A stretch of DNA of 59,624 nt from Elysia marginata (GCA_019649035.1 BMAT01009500.1:745754-805377); one strand, 5' to 3'. Positions 10,690 to 22,510 are shown, counted from the stretch's first letter. Numbers and translations: made by a program. The notes: a model not told the origin generated them from the letters alone.

Positions 10690-13026
10690 TTAGTCAATCC
10701 ACTTAAGAAACATGTATGCCCCCCATGGGTTGTAGAAGGGAGCGAACATAGGTGGCATCATCCCGCGGTTGCCAAAAGCGTTTCCAGGATCTGGAAAGAG
10801 AAATTCAAAATATTTGAAATAATTAGTTGACGTATACAGAAGACGTCGTTTTGTGATGTTCAGTTATAATTTGAAAGTGGGTTGTGGGGCAGATAGAGTA
10901 AAATATTTTTTATAAAATTCTCGATGGACATGCAATGCCTTCCCATCCAGCCAGATTTTTCTACGTATGTCGCTTACTAAGCTATTTTTACGGTAAGTTT
11001 TTTTAGTTTCTCCAGTTAGAAACATAAGCTATAAACTGCCATTACTTTGTATTGTTTTAATCTCTCCTGCTTCATTTTTCAGGTTCAAGTAGTAAGGACT
11101 TGTTTGGTAATTACAATCAACTTCTTTCATCCAGGTATATATAACGTGCTTTGTTTAAAGTCAGTGAAGGTGTGAATGATAGAACGAGAAGAAACAAAAA
11201 GCCTAGTTTATTAAACAGACGAATTTCCGGAATCTGTTATTTCTATCAAACGTTTGTTATTATCTTGAACACATTTTATACTAAAGATCTTGCTCATGAG
11301 GGCATGACATAAACATTTTGGTTTTTTTTAAAGCAATATTATCCGTATATATCATTTAAGTGGAAAGATTCAGATTAGGCATGTTACAATGTACAGCGAT
11401 TCAGATTAAGTAAAAAAAAATTTAGACGTCCACTTTTAAACGTAAACAAACTGCACTTTTGTATAGCACCTTATCCACTAAAATGCTCTTTGCGCTTTAC
11501 ATGGAATCCCTGACATGAAATTACAAACTAAATTATTTGTTAATTCACAGAGGGACTATAGTCACTCAAGCATACTGACAAGATCTTTCTTTGCCCACAG
11601 CCGGGTTCTAGTCTAACACTTGAATGCGGCAAAAACCGCATATCTCAAGGTCTAAACGTCGATCTGCCGATCGCACGACTCAAACCCCCGGCTCTCTGTC
11701 AGGCAACTGAGTGTCTACCACTAGAAAACTACGCCACTCGTCATAAAAAGCTAAGCAGCTAGGTTTTCTTACCTTTATGATAGTGGCTACTTCATACTTC
11801 ATATTATTTTACTTAGAGATTAGGTAAGGTTGTTTGGATTTTAACGTCTCTTTTCAACTACAAGGTTATATCAGAGACGGCGCTTGGGACAATTGAAAGC
11901 GTGCTGCCACACTGTGATGTAAGGAGCGCTTGCATAAACCACACCCACTCACATTATCCTGACACCGGGCCGACCAGACTCAGCACTAAATCCATAATGC
12001 CAGACTCTGGGCGGATCAGCTGCTAATACCAAGTTTAAAGTCCTTGGTTTGACTCGGCCGGGGATCGAACCACGCACCTGCCGATCTCTGGGCGAGTGCC
12101 TTATCACTAGACCACAGAGCAGGTTTTACGCATGAATAAAAACACCGTATCAGTATCGGGCATGTTTTCTTATGAGTGACTTATATCTAAAAAATATTTG
12201 CTTCTTTAAAAATAGTCTATCGACCATATTGCAAGTAAGATAATTCCTTTATCTTTTTTTAGAAGAAAGTCATTTACGTCAACTATTAAATTAGTGAAAA
12301 GGTTCTCTTTTTATAAATATACGATCAGTTAAAAAAACTCAATTGCCAATGATTTTAACCCTTTCCTTATTTCTCCTTGAGATGTATAACTATAATACGT
12401 GTGTGTGCGTGTGTGTTTCATTTTCTTTCTTGTTTTCATTTGAGTTGTTTTATCCTCATTAAGGGTATCCTATTATTTTCCTAAGCTAGAGATCTGATTG
12501 TATAGGTCTATTTGGAATGTCTAAGGCAGAAACATCATTGCAAGGTAACAGTTTGAGAATCTTCATAACTCTAATTTCGAGAGCTGCTGTAATTACAAAG
12601 GAGGTTGCATTGTTGACAAACTATTCACGGAATAACTTGGGCCACCAATTTGTGTACTTGGTTTAAGAGTTTCAGAACAAAATGTTACTTATTAATTCAT
12701 TTTATAGTTTTTAGATAGTATTTATTAAAATATTTCCATATTGTCTTTCAGCTCGAGATATGGTTTAAAAAGTTATATTGATGGCGAAACAGCCTATACT
12801 ATTAGATAAAATATATAGACAACGAAGAAAAATACACAATGTTTCCCCTTTTCTCAGCTTCTTGAAAATGGTGTTTGTCGCCTTTTGCGCCGAAAAGAGC
12901 CGGTATAATATTCTATACAGTATATCGATCTAATGCAGGCTAAACTTTGCAGGACTTACTTCCTTGTGCCACAATCATAGCCACCAGGCAGAGAAGCATG
13001 GCGAACATCATCACAAACTTAAGCAT
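10690..13026 (-). CDS. Gene B: 55-aa secreted Met/aromatic-rich peptide precursor
   Basis: Two coding exons on the minus strand. Exon 2 (13046-12960) follows a strong acceptor (cttctttctcattccag), has 20 nt of leader, an ATG at 13026-13024 and donor GGAA|GTAAGT. Exon 3 (10790-10690) follows acceptor tttctctttccag and ends TGG ATT GAC TAA. The intron is phase 1 and the spliced frame is 168 nt. Residues 1-20 form a signal peptide (MLKFVMMFAMLLCLVAMIVA) with likely cleavage before QG. The mature peptide of about 35 residues has no cysteine and holds FGNRGMMPPMFAPFYNPWG and the C-terminus AYMFLKWID. I recognise no known family. It is clearly a relative of gene A by architecture, intron phase, Met/Pro/aromatic composition and an acidic last residue. 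Two SINEs sit in its second intron. A role as secreted matrix peptide is inferred, not shown. Confidence 0.75.
11455..11742 (-). mobile_element. SINE family 2, inverted copy in gene B intron
   Basis: Reading from 11742: CGTAGTTTTCTAGTGGTAGA, a degraded box B (GGTTTGAGTCG), GACGTTTAGACCTTGAGATA and AGATCTTGTCAGTATGCTTG. The end is AAAGCGCAAAGAGC near 11490. It shares head, body blocks and tail type with 15121-15435. It lies in the second intron of gene B. Confidence 0.78.
11828..12124 (-). mobile_element. SINE family 3, tRNA-derived
   Basis: Reading from 12124: GCTCTGTGGTCTAGTGATAA, a perfect box B (GGTTCGATCCC), then a body of about 200 bases. It ends TAACCTTGTAGTTGAAAAG and GACGTTAAAA, a tail type common in invertebrate SINEs. 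It lies next to the family 2 copy in the same gene B intron. Confidence 0.75.
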
Positions 13027-13046
13027 GATTGCGGTTTGTCGGATGG
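12960..13046 (-). other. Gene B signal-peptide exon
   Basis: Consensus acceptor and donor flank 20 nt of 5' UTR plus the complete signal peptide, ending in phase 1 (GGA A|GTAAGT). It parallels the gene A exon in layout: short leader, 20 to 22 codons, phase 1. Confidence 0.72.
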
Positions 13047-14334
13047 CTGGAATGAGAAAGAAGAAAAACTTGTTTGTAAACCAGAATACAAATCAGTTTT
13101 ACTTATATTAGAAAGCGAATCTTTGCGTCTAATGACAATCATTTTAAAAGAACCCGATTTTAACTTTTGAAGCAGTTAGAAAAAAACTTAACTTAATATC
13201 TTAACAGTCACTGATTAGAAAAAACGCGTCAGTCTGAAAAAGGTGTCATTCTTGCTAGTTATTTTTTTACCAAGATGAAGCGACCCATCATTTCAGCATT
13301 ATGGGTGCTGAAGAGACATAGTGTCAGGGTTGATAGGCTTCAAAATACCACGTGCCTGATTCTGTGATGCCGATAACTGTCTCAGAAGTGTGTCTTTTTT
13401 ATTATTCTCATATACTACTAATAAATTCGGGAGACTTGTCAAGAGAAGCGGATCGCAAATACCGCCATGCGAAAGAATAATTTGTGTAAAATGAATTGAC
13501 TACAAACAGTTAAGTTTCGAGGAATACGTGAATACAGGAAATTAATCTTGATGAACCAGAAGCCTGTCGATGGTCTTAGAATCGTTTCTGAGCTTATGAG
13601 CGTATATTCGTTTACTTAAATGTTTTTAAGATAACTAATTAATTGATGAAATTAAACTTTTTTAATAGTAGGATAGTGGAAGTATTTCAAAAGAAAACGC
13701 GTCATATACTTTTTAATTTTGGTTCCGTTCTCTAAGATGTGAGCGTAAGTGGATTAGTGTTCTTTTAAATTATTTTCTTTTTTTATTTCATAAAATAGTA
13801 GCGCTCAAGTTTTGTCCTTGAATTTAAGATAGTCCAAACAAGTTTCAAGCTTGTATGAAAGTCATTAAAAATGAGAAAATTAAAATGTGTTGCTTTTGAT
13901 GAAACATTACAGACTTTAAGCAGCAACGCGTGAGTATGACGCGAACGTCTGTGGGTCTATTTTTAGAAACTGGTTTCATTATTTTTATAGTTTCTCAATC
14001 TGCTTTCCCGATTTTCACGTACGCGTAATTAGACACGGTGCGTGTGCTAAAGGTCTCTAGTGTGAAGTAGGAAACACGCAACGCCTTTCAAAGACTGTTT
14101 TGGTACTGTGGATCGGCAAATTATTTATTGTGCGTATGTTTATAATACAAAAATTTTTATCAAATGTTCTATTGTTTAGAGACAGGCATAGAACTAGTAA
14201 ATTAATATGAGATGTTTATTATTACCTACAGTTCTTGTGTTTAAATTAAATGCACATTCATAATAGCAAACTTTAACAACCAACGCCTCTAAGATTTGTT
14301 TCAAACAGAGCACAAAGTATTTAAGTGTACTCAC

Positions 14335-14410
14335 TCTTTGCGACTATGGTGAAAGTATAGGACCACTGGAACAGTTGGGCAGCAGGTATGGATGCGAGGA
14401 GCAGCTTCTG
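14335..14410 (-). other. Putative non-coding leader exon of gene B
   Basis: Runs from the inferred start near 14410 to donor CAAAGA|GTGAGTAC at 14335/14334. It would splice to the acceptor at 13047. The start is inferred from TATA spacing; the donor matches consensus well. Confidence 0.45.
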
Positions 14411-14433
14411 GTGTATGTCTCTGACCACTGCAG

Positions 14434-14441
14434 TTTAAATA
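14434..14441 (-). promoter_or_regulatory. Putative TATA box of gene B
   Basis: TATTTAAA on the minus strand, followed about 30 bases later by a plausible start region (AGAGACATACACC, near 14410). A leader exon with a consensus donor follows, so this is a better supported core promoter than that of gene A. Confidence 0.5.
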
Positions 14442-15120
14442 GGCTTCTCGGTGACAATCAACATCTACACCTCATTAATCTAGAGTTTTGTACTAGACAT
14501 GTTCCCTCTCCTTGCCCCCATCTTGTTATTTCTTTTCCGATGTTTATTCGTAATTCTTCACGCACCGCTTCTTACTACGTAATGGTCGTATTACTATTAG
14601 ATTTCAAAGAAGCCCTTTATACACGAGCATTCTTTTTTTCCCTGCTCTATCGTGACCTTTTAGTCGGGGACACTCACGTACAATTTACACGCAAACTTTG
14701 TCAAGTGGGACATTGTGGGTGATCCACCCTTCAGAAATTTATGTCAGGCCGATAGGAGTCTTGCATTTGCAAAAAGGGGTTTGTTCCTGCTATCATTACA
14801 ACCGAAAAAGAAAAAAGCGAAAAGAGAAAAAGAACAGTGCAGCGCGAAAGAAGGACGTTATGTTTCAAAAACCTTTACAGGAAAAAAGTCATAGAGAGAA
14901 TAGCAACAGCTTAGCACATTTATAAAAATGAAAAAATTACAGGTCATAATAATATAAATATTATTTATGTATTTATTTCGACAGAATCGAAGTGAATGTT
15001 GATATTAGCTCCTCGAATGTAATTAATGCAGTGTCTGCAGTGTCCGTGCTTTTGGTAAAAAAGCAAGGCACCTGTAAAATAAAAGATAAAAGGAAGTTTT
15101 CCTTTCTTTGGGAAAAATAA
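14442..15120. other. Upstream region of gene B
   Basis: It holds the presumed upstream regulatory DNA of gene B. There is a frame of about 115 codons on the plus strand, which overlaps the leader exon and looks incidental. No other feature was recognised. Confidence 0.5.
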
Positions 15121-15435
15121 TTGTGACACCGTGCTTTGGTGGTAAACGCTCGGCTTTCAATTCGAGAGGTCCGGGGTTCGAGTCCTGCTTCGACAGGTCG
15201 ACGTTTAGTCCTTGAGCAAGGCTATTTACACACATTTCTTTGCCTCACTCATTCGTTAAAGGAGTACCCGACAATGGGCAGTGAAAGATCTTGTCAGTAT
15301 ACTAGAGCGATGCGTTTTACTTGTTGCTCCTTTGTGAGTTTAGAAGGTAGTTTGATTGTTATTGGCCTGTCATGTAACCCATGTAAAGCGCTTGGGGCAA
15401 TCTAGTAAATTGGGCGTTATGTAAATACTCTCTGT
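15121..15435 (+). mobile_element. SINE family 2, tRNA-derived
   Basis: The head has TTTGGTGGTAAACGCTCGGC and box B GGTTCGAGTCC (near 15173). The body has GTTTAGTCCTTGAGCAAGGC and GATCTTGTCAGTAT. The end, AAGCGCTTGGGGCAATCTAG to GTTATGTAAATAC, is of the kind shared with LINE 3' ends. Copies lie at 11.5-11.7 kb and at the window start. Confidence 0.8.
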
Positions 15436-15946
15436 CTATTATTTTTTTATTAAAAGAAAAGTAACAGGGAGAAACGGGAGACATTTGAACGATGTATTTG
15501 ACTGGTCGAGTCAAAGGTTAAAACGCAATATGTTAAAGGAAATGAAAAATGCAAAAGTATAAAAAGGTAAAAAAGCAAAACCTCTAAGAAATAAATGGAA
15601 AAAAGAAAAGAGAGAAAGAAAAATGAAGGTCTCAAAAGAGTGAAAAATGTTAAAAGAGAGAAAGCACAGAAGAGCAGACTGAGAAAATTTCATGGGCGGT
15701 TTTCAATAACACCTAATCATACCCTCTTTTTTATGAACCACTTATTTAGGCACATGCATTAGTTTTTAATGTTCTCACGTTTAAATATCTTTTAATGTAA
15801 CGATCCGCAGACTACAGATTGTGCAGAGCAACACATTTTTGCAGATGGTGCGACACACAAAGTTTTGTAAAATAAATTATTCTCTCTTTTCATCAATTGT
15901 CTTCTTAAACGTGTGTTCAATAACTCAGGGCAAAGTTGGTGCCTGC

Positions 15947-15955
15947 TATAAAAGA
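15947..15955 (+). promoter_or_regulatory. Orphan TATA box candidate
   Basis: CTATAAAAG on the plus strand in a locally less AT-rich stretch. A start about 30 bases on would lie near 15978. The region to 16177 ends in a consensus donor (ATACAG|GTAAGA). No coding exon downstream could be linked to it. It may be the leader of an unseen plus-strand gene, or chance. Confidence 0.25.
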
Positions 15956-16868
15956 CACTCATCCCCAGTGTCACACACCTGCTAGTTGACCACTCTCACA
16001 GGCAGCCTGATCAGCATCTGGGTCTTGCGTGATAAAGCAGATGCTGCCCGAGAGCCGAGGCAACGGTGTTTTTGTATCTACAATTTTGTTTATTTTCTGA
16101 ACATGCTGAACGCATGTTTAAGCTGTGCTGCGGCCGCTAAAATGTTATTTTGTTTGAGGAAAACAACACTTATACAGGTAAGAAAAGAAAAAGCGAAAAA
16201 TTTTAAAAGTGTCAGAGACAGAAAACAAATACTAAGAGAGGGATCATGAGCTAGTGTAGATGTAATCGAAAAGGCATGTCAAGCGGTTTTCTGTTGGTGA
16301 GAGCGTCCACAGACACCTTTGCCAAATGTAGAATGTCGCATGTCTTGATTTGTCTGTGGCAAGACGGCAATTGTCTTGCTAAGGTCTCAGCTGGTTTGTC
16401 CAGTTTCATGAGGTGGTTTTTGTTGTTGTTTTTTGTAGTTGTTGTTGTTGCTGTTGTTTTTTTTTTGTTTGGTTATTTTTTTAAGTAAATGTTACTAACC
16501 AACAGTTTTTCCTCCAGCAGTTTCACCTTTCTATGAGGTTTGAGAAAACTTATAGTTGAATTCACTTACGTTCATTTATTTATTAAGTTAAGTTATATAG
16601 TAAATTCTTACTTTATAATTATTTCACTTACTTTTACGGAAGAATGAAACATCTAGGTATAACTGATGAGCCTGAGTGCAGTATGATATGGAATAATCTT
16701 CTTTCTTGTCTGTTTTTTATTTCATCGCTCAATGACTCTTAAGTTTATGAACTGTCGGGCCTGTTAGTACATATTTTATCTGTTGCATTGCTCTCATTTA
16801 TTTTTCTTCTTTCATCTCACTTTATACAGCATATCTCTCTCAATCTGTTTTCTTCTTTGTCTGTGCCT

Positions 16869-16960
16869 TTCTATCTATCAGTCAACCAATTCATCTGTCT
16901 ATCAAATTATCTATCTTTCTATCTATCTTTATATCTGTCTATTTGTCTACCTGTCTATGT
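16869..16960 (+). repeat. Imperfect (CTAT/CTGT)n tetranucleotide repeat
   Basis: CTAT and CTGT units with substitutions. Confidence 0.8.
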
Positions 16961-18675
16961 AACCATTTTTGTTTGGCCCAAGGTTAAAGTGCCCAACATG
17001 GTTGAAGCTTATTATAATTGTGGGATTTCTTTGTTTCCTTATTAATCCCACCAACTGTTTATCTAATTAAATATTTATTTATCTGTAGCTATATCCTCTC
17101 TTTTTATCAGTATAAAATGTACGCTTCTAAGGAAAACAATATTGGAAGCCCTTGACGTAACGTTCTGTGCTTTCCGTATGGTTATAAACTTAGCTAATGC
17201 TTACTCTTTTCATATAGGTTTTTAGTCAACTTCAGCCGCCCTTTTTTAATTTTGTTTTTAGTTTAAGCAAACACATATTTAAAGGCAAAATGCTGTGCTT
17301 CTATGCAAACCAAATGAATAGAGTTCGATACTTTCAAAAGCACCTAAAAGTAAAATAACAGCGATGATTCTGCCCTCGTCTATGCGACCCCGCCTTGTTT
17401 TGTTGCCAATGGTGCATGCATCTTTAATTTTTTATGTATAGGTCTTTTCTCGTGCTCTGTCAGAGAAGGTGACCTTAACATTTTGGTTTTGTGGAATCTG
17501 GCACAGGTGTTCTATGGATGCTCCGGTATTTTGGTGGCAAAACAAACTACATCACAATGGGCTCGTTAAGTGGCAACTCCAGGCGCCGCAGGTTTATTAA
17601 TTACTTAGGCTCGTGGCCTTGAAAGTCTTACTTAACACCCTGAGTTGGTGTAGGGCTATTAGGCCATACAAGGACAACAGATAGCATCATCTAGCATCTT
17701 CTTTACGCGAGGATGGGTTAAAAATTAAGTCAGGGATAAAAGCGGTAAGCCGAGGTCGTAATGGCTTGAGAGATCTTCCGGGGAAGTGCTCTCACTTTTT
17801 TTTTCCTCTCTGTGTGTCTGAATGTCTTTGTGTCTGTCTCTATATTTATCTATTTACTTTTCATTCTTCGTACTTTTCTCACCCCGTTTCCCCATTATTT
17901 TACTGTCCTTTTCTGTCTGTTCTCTCCACTTAATTTTCAATAATCTGAATTTGGCACCTGTCTAATCTGTTTCTTTTTTATTTTCACTCAACCCACCCAT
18001 TATCTCGTATGAGGTTCTAATTCCAATTAAATTGCATATCAGCACATTAAAGGACCAAATGTGACGAATATGCAAACTTGTAACCCGAGCTCTTGTATTT
18101 CAATGCCTTTACGGTTACTCAATTTTTCTCTATAATTATGTATTTATTTCCCTTGCTTTTCTCGTAGGTTAATGCATTATGCGATTGGTATTCTATTCCA
18201 TTATTTTGTCTCTTTTGGTTTCCGAAAGCCTTTGACTTTCCTTTTTACGCTCCCTAACCTCGATCTTATGAATCTTACAGACAAATTGGCATATTTATCC
18301 TTCTTATTCTTCTTCTTCTTTTTCCTCTTCTTCTTCTTCTTCTTCTTGAAAACACTCAAAGGCTTTGCTGGTGTGGCACCAGTCTGTGAAAATCCTTTCC
18401 CAAAATATGTCTTAGAATCTCGCTTATGTATGTTTAGATCTAAATATGGAATCTAGGTTTAAAACTAGATCTATCTAAATTTAGAATAATCTCGATTAGA
18501 TATACATTGTAGTTTAGATCAAGATCGAAAGTCACAAGCTGTGAAGAGGGTCACCTTTTCCAGCATCTGCCATCTTGGTGAACACTCAGATAGTTAGCCC
18601 ACTACACCATTGGGGGAGTACTCTCATCGTTTCCTCACTCTACCCCTTGAGTAAAAAATCTCTTTGAATATTCTC

Positions 18676-18684
18676 TGCTACTAT

Positions 18685-18720
<36 letters not shown>

Positions 18721-18721
18721 A

Positions 18722-18771
<50 letters not shown>

Positions 18772-18775
18772 CACT
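18676..18775 (+). repeat. (CTA)n microsatellite
   Basis: Nearly perfect CTA units with one CAA. Confidence 0.95.
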
Positions 18776-18905
18776 ACACAATCACACTACTTAATGAAAT
18801 AAACAATTGATAGTGGTGGTCATAATAATAATAATAATAATTTTAACATAATAGTAATGATAACTTGCAATGATTATACCAAATATAATAATGATATTAA
18901 TTAGG

Positions 18906-18908
18906 ATA

Positions 18909-18976
<68 letters not shown>

Positions 18977-19010
18977 CATGATGATGATGATGATGAGGAT
19001 GAGGATGATG
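18906..19010 (+). repeat. (GAT)n microsatellite
   Basis: About 30 GAT units, with GAG variants at the end. Flanking AAT runs lie at 18820-18842 and 19113-19180. Confidence 0.95.
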
Positions 19011-19027
19011 ATAACAATACTACTACT

Positions 19028-19096
19028 CTGCCGTGGACAAACCAATTGCAGTATGTCTCATATGGTTTACACTGCTGATACTGTAGATCCTTTGTC
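19028..19096 (+). repeat. Dispersed fold-back repeat, copy 1
   Basis: CTGCCGTGGACAAACCAATT starts a 69-base unit that is repeated inverted at 41295-41363 with about ten differences. Its ends are imperfect inverted repeats (GACAAACCAA...TTTGTC). It lies between GAT and AAT microsatellites. Confidence 0.55.
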
Positions 19097-19180
19097 GCTG
19101 GCAGTGCAAATAACAATAATACAAATAATACTAATAATAAAAATAATAATAATATCAATGATAATAATAATAATAATTTT

Positions 19181-22100
19181 ATTAACAACAATAATTATTG
19201 TTATTACTATTGTACCATTAAATGCAATAATAAGATGAATGAGATAATTTTGTTTTGTTATTCACCTCTTTGCCCATACCTTTAATTATCTATGTACACT
19301 CCTTTGGTATCTGTTTTTACTCAATGTCATCGCGCAGCTCGCAACCTTGTCGCTGCGACATTTCACGCAGTCCTGATCGGATGCAATACTTTCTACTCAA
19401 CCTTGACCAGTCAGTAGACGTTCTATTAGGAGATGAAGTACAACACAGTCTGGCGTCAGAACTAGTGTCAGGCAGCAGCCACTGGCCACTAATAGCTCCC
19501 CCCGTGAATACAGAACATGATGAGGTGACCGCACGATAATGGAGGAGCTGCCTGGCCGGAGCAAGCGTTACCACTCGACGACCCTCCTGGAATGTCACTG
19601 AAACAAAAGTGTCCCTTGTGATGTATTATTCTGAACTACTTCTTTCCCCTTCACTAACCGTGGTCAAAAACAATTATCATTTTGGCTAATATAAGGGTAC
19701 ATAATGGCGAGCGATAACTCTAATGTTAGGCGCCCCTGAGGTTTGAACGACGGGGGTTGAAAATGTAAGATCTAGTGTTGAGGGTGAGTTTTTAGGCCGT
19801 ACCCATTCGTTATTACCCTGAGTTGTAAACTCCATATCCAAATAGATTTAGAGACTGATTAATTTAATTGGTAAGTCGTAATTATTCATTTCATATAACA
19901 CAGGCCCTTTTTGAGAACTGAAAAAAATGTGCAGCAGTTCTAATAAAAATGGCTTGAATCTCTATTTAACACAAATTAAGCGAAACAAAATTTTATAACA
20001 CTCTTTAAAGCAACATTCATTTGACCATCATTACATTTAATGATTCTATGGTTTATCTGCAGCCCATTAGAGTTCTTTTACAGCAACATCTTTAAGTGAT
20101 GCAAGCACACGATTGCTCTATTTCTAGACATATCGCTACAAAAGTTCTTTTCCTTACTTGCCAGTCCTTTTTTGTGAACTATCCCATATAATTCTCCCAA
20201 TGAGTTAATTAACCTCCTTTTATTTCTCGTAAGAGCAAAACGTCGGCTGCATTGTGAAACACGCCTTTTTACGTTTCACTTGGAGCTTCCTCATTTTGTT
20301 GCAAGCAGGTAATGATTTCATTTTTAGCGTTTTAAGAATGTTCTCAAACTTTTCATGCAAAATCCAGTTGACATCATATAGAGGTTATAATATCACTCGT
20401 ATACTATATAGCCATTTTTGTCTGGTATCGGGTTTATAATATCACTCGCATGCCCCATTTGTCTTGTGTTGGTTTATATAACGCTGGTATTATATATCCA
20501 TTTTGTCTTGCGTTGGGTTTATAATATCACTCGTATGTCCCTTTTGTCTTGCGTTGGGTTCATAATATCTTTTGTATCATGTATGTCCTCGTTATCTTGC
20601 GTACTATTTAAAACGTCAGAATAATATTCAAAGTAAGGATTAAAGCGTTTAGTTATTGTTGTCCTTCATAACTACAAGACATGTAATAGTTCGTTGATTC
20701 CTTTAAGCGCTTTATTTAACCTTTAGCATTGGTTTTTTATTCGTAGGTGACTCGTTCAGAGTTTAATAAACAATAAATGAATACGAAAATCCATGTGTGT
20801 AGACACCAAAAATTAATCTGCTGCTAAGCATTCGATTTGGAATTCTGATTCGTTTTGGAATTTTTTAGCATTCATTTATAACAATAATTCTGTTACTTAT
20901 TCATTCTTATTCTTTTGCATAGAATCATCAGAAGGCCATAATATTCTTGAACTATTATATGCCTATATGTATGACTACGACTTGTCTTTTTACTGTCTTG
21001 AAAGAAAGACACTAAATTATTAAGGAGACTCAAAAGTTGGATTGAAATCATTGGTTTGAATACTAGTGTTTTTTGTTTTAATATGGATTTCGAAAAAAAT
21101 TTTAATTACACAGAAGGTAATTTGTGGGCCAAGAAAAATCTCTGTAGGTAGAAAAATTGTTCTCAGTGTAATTCCTCCAAACAAAACTTTCAGAATCCAT
21201 GTTTTCGATGCGAAAAGTAAGACTTGTTGTTGTAAAAAAAACGTATTATTTTTTATTCAGACAGTGACAAAAGGTCGTGTTGAGTGTCGAGGCTGATGTC
21301 AGGTCAGACTTTATGGCTGAATAAAATATTTCAGAATAGGAATAGTGTCTCATTGTCTTGCTTGAAATGTGCAATAGACAAACACAACATTTTGAACACA
21401 AATAATTTTTTACAAAATCCTACATGAAGAGCAAAGACCTAATTGGCTGCGAGTGATGCAGACATGAAGTCAAACCTTTTGATTTGCAAGAGATTCGGAC
21501 ATGAATTTCAAAAATTGATAAAGTTCTGAATACTGAACAATAAATTTTTTCACACGTCGCACGCAACTTATCTTCACTGGTCTTCAGTGCAGATCAAGAT
21601 AGGAAACGAAGAAGGCAACGTCCTGAAATGTTAACTCTTAATTCAATAATCTAAGGTCGTACTGTCACGATTGTGAACATAGCGTTTATAAACATTGGTG
21701 TTTGTTTTCTTTTATTTAAAATTCATTTCCTTTTCAAAAAGCGTTTAAAAATTAGTGTTGACTGGTTTTCTTAATTTCAGCTAAATATGGCTTATTTTAA
21801 TTTAATTTTTTTGTCGTATATTGTACATATAAAAAATTGTAGCCCAATGCAATGTTTTTCTTTCTTCATCTCCTCTAATTTACAGGAGGGATCGCATTAT
21901 TTCTTCATTGCGCGTATATGTGTTGCAACAGTATTATCTCTTTGCCTTTGCACTAATTTGTCCATCTCACACTATAATAAGTTTGAAATATTCATAAGGA
22001 TAGAGCAGAACAGCAAAAGGAACAAAAATACAATCACCTTATCTGCATCACCAGCAACAACAAGGACGGTGCTATCTGTATACAACTGGTGCACACAGAA

Positions 22101-22337
22101 AGACACTAATCTAAATGAGATGCGATATCGGCATTGATCAGAAATTTAGTGAATCCCACTATCAAGTTTTTTTCCTCTTTTATGACCACTGATGTTTCTG
22201 GACACATAAAAAGATGCAGCTGCTGTGAATGTTTAAGTTCAGCGGAAAATTAGAGAAGAGGAGAAATCGAAATATGTAAAAAATCTGGCAGCTAAGAAAA
22301 ACGTGAGGAAATTACTATAATATGGAGTAAGACAACA
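19181..22337. other. Mostly featureless stretch with a GC-richer island
   Basis: The segment 19325-19610 is clearly richer in G and C than its surroundings and is open in two opposing frames of about 94 codons. I recognise neither. The rest is AT-rich, apart from the minisatellite at 20.4 kb. Confidence 0.5.
20383..20600 (+). repeat. Degenerate 40-48-bp minisatellite, five units
   Basis: Units of the form GGGTTTATAATATCACTCGT followed by ATGTCCCTTTTGTCTTGCGT, starting near 20383, 20431, 20470, 20515 and 20556. They differ by small indels and substitutions. Confidence 0.8.
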
Positions 22338-22371
22338 GTAAAAATAATAACAATAATAATAATAATAATAA

Positions 22372-22402
<31 letters not shown>

Positions 22403-22510
22403 AAGGAGGAGAAGAAGAAGAAGAAGAAGAAGAAGAAGAAGATAAAGAAAAAGAAGAACAACAACACCATCAATAATAATAATAATAATAATAATTATAA
22501 TTATAATTAT
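22338..22510 (+). repeat. Compound AAT / AAG microsatellite
   Basis: (AAT)n, then (AAG)n with GGAGG interruptions, then (AAT)n and (ATT)n. Confidence 0.95.

Larger units (their letters stand above)
15436..18675. other. Mostly featureless stretch
   Basis: Contains the orphan TATA candidate, T-rich runs (GTT)n near 16425-16470, a CTAT repeat, and a less AT-rich patch at 17480-17790 that could be an old repeat I cannot name. AGATCTA-like motifs cluster at 18420-18530. Confidence 0.5.

Noticed and set aside
18540-18625. Possible degenerate tRNA-derived SINE head on the minus strand
   Set aside because: TGGTGTAGTGGGCTAACTAT resembles box A, but box B is not readable and no body or second copy was found.
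21787-22137. 116-codon frame after an acceptor-like tract
   Set aside because: The hydrophobic start is plausible, but there is no donor or partner exon and the composition is that of AT-rich noncoding DNA.
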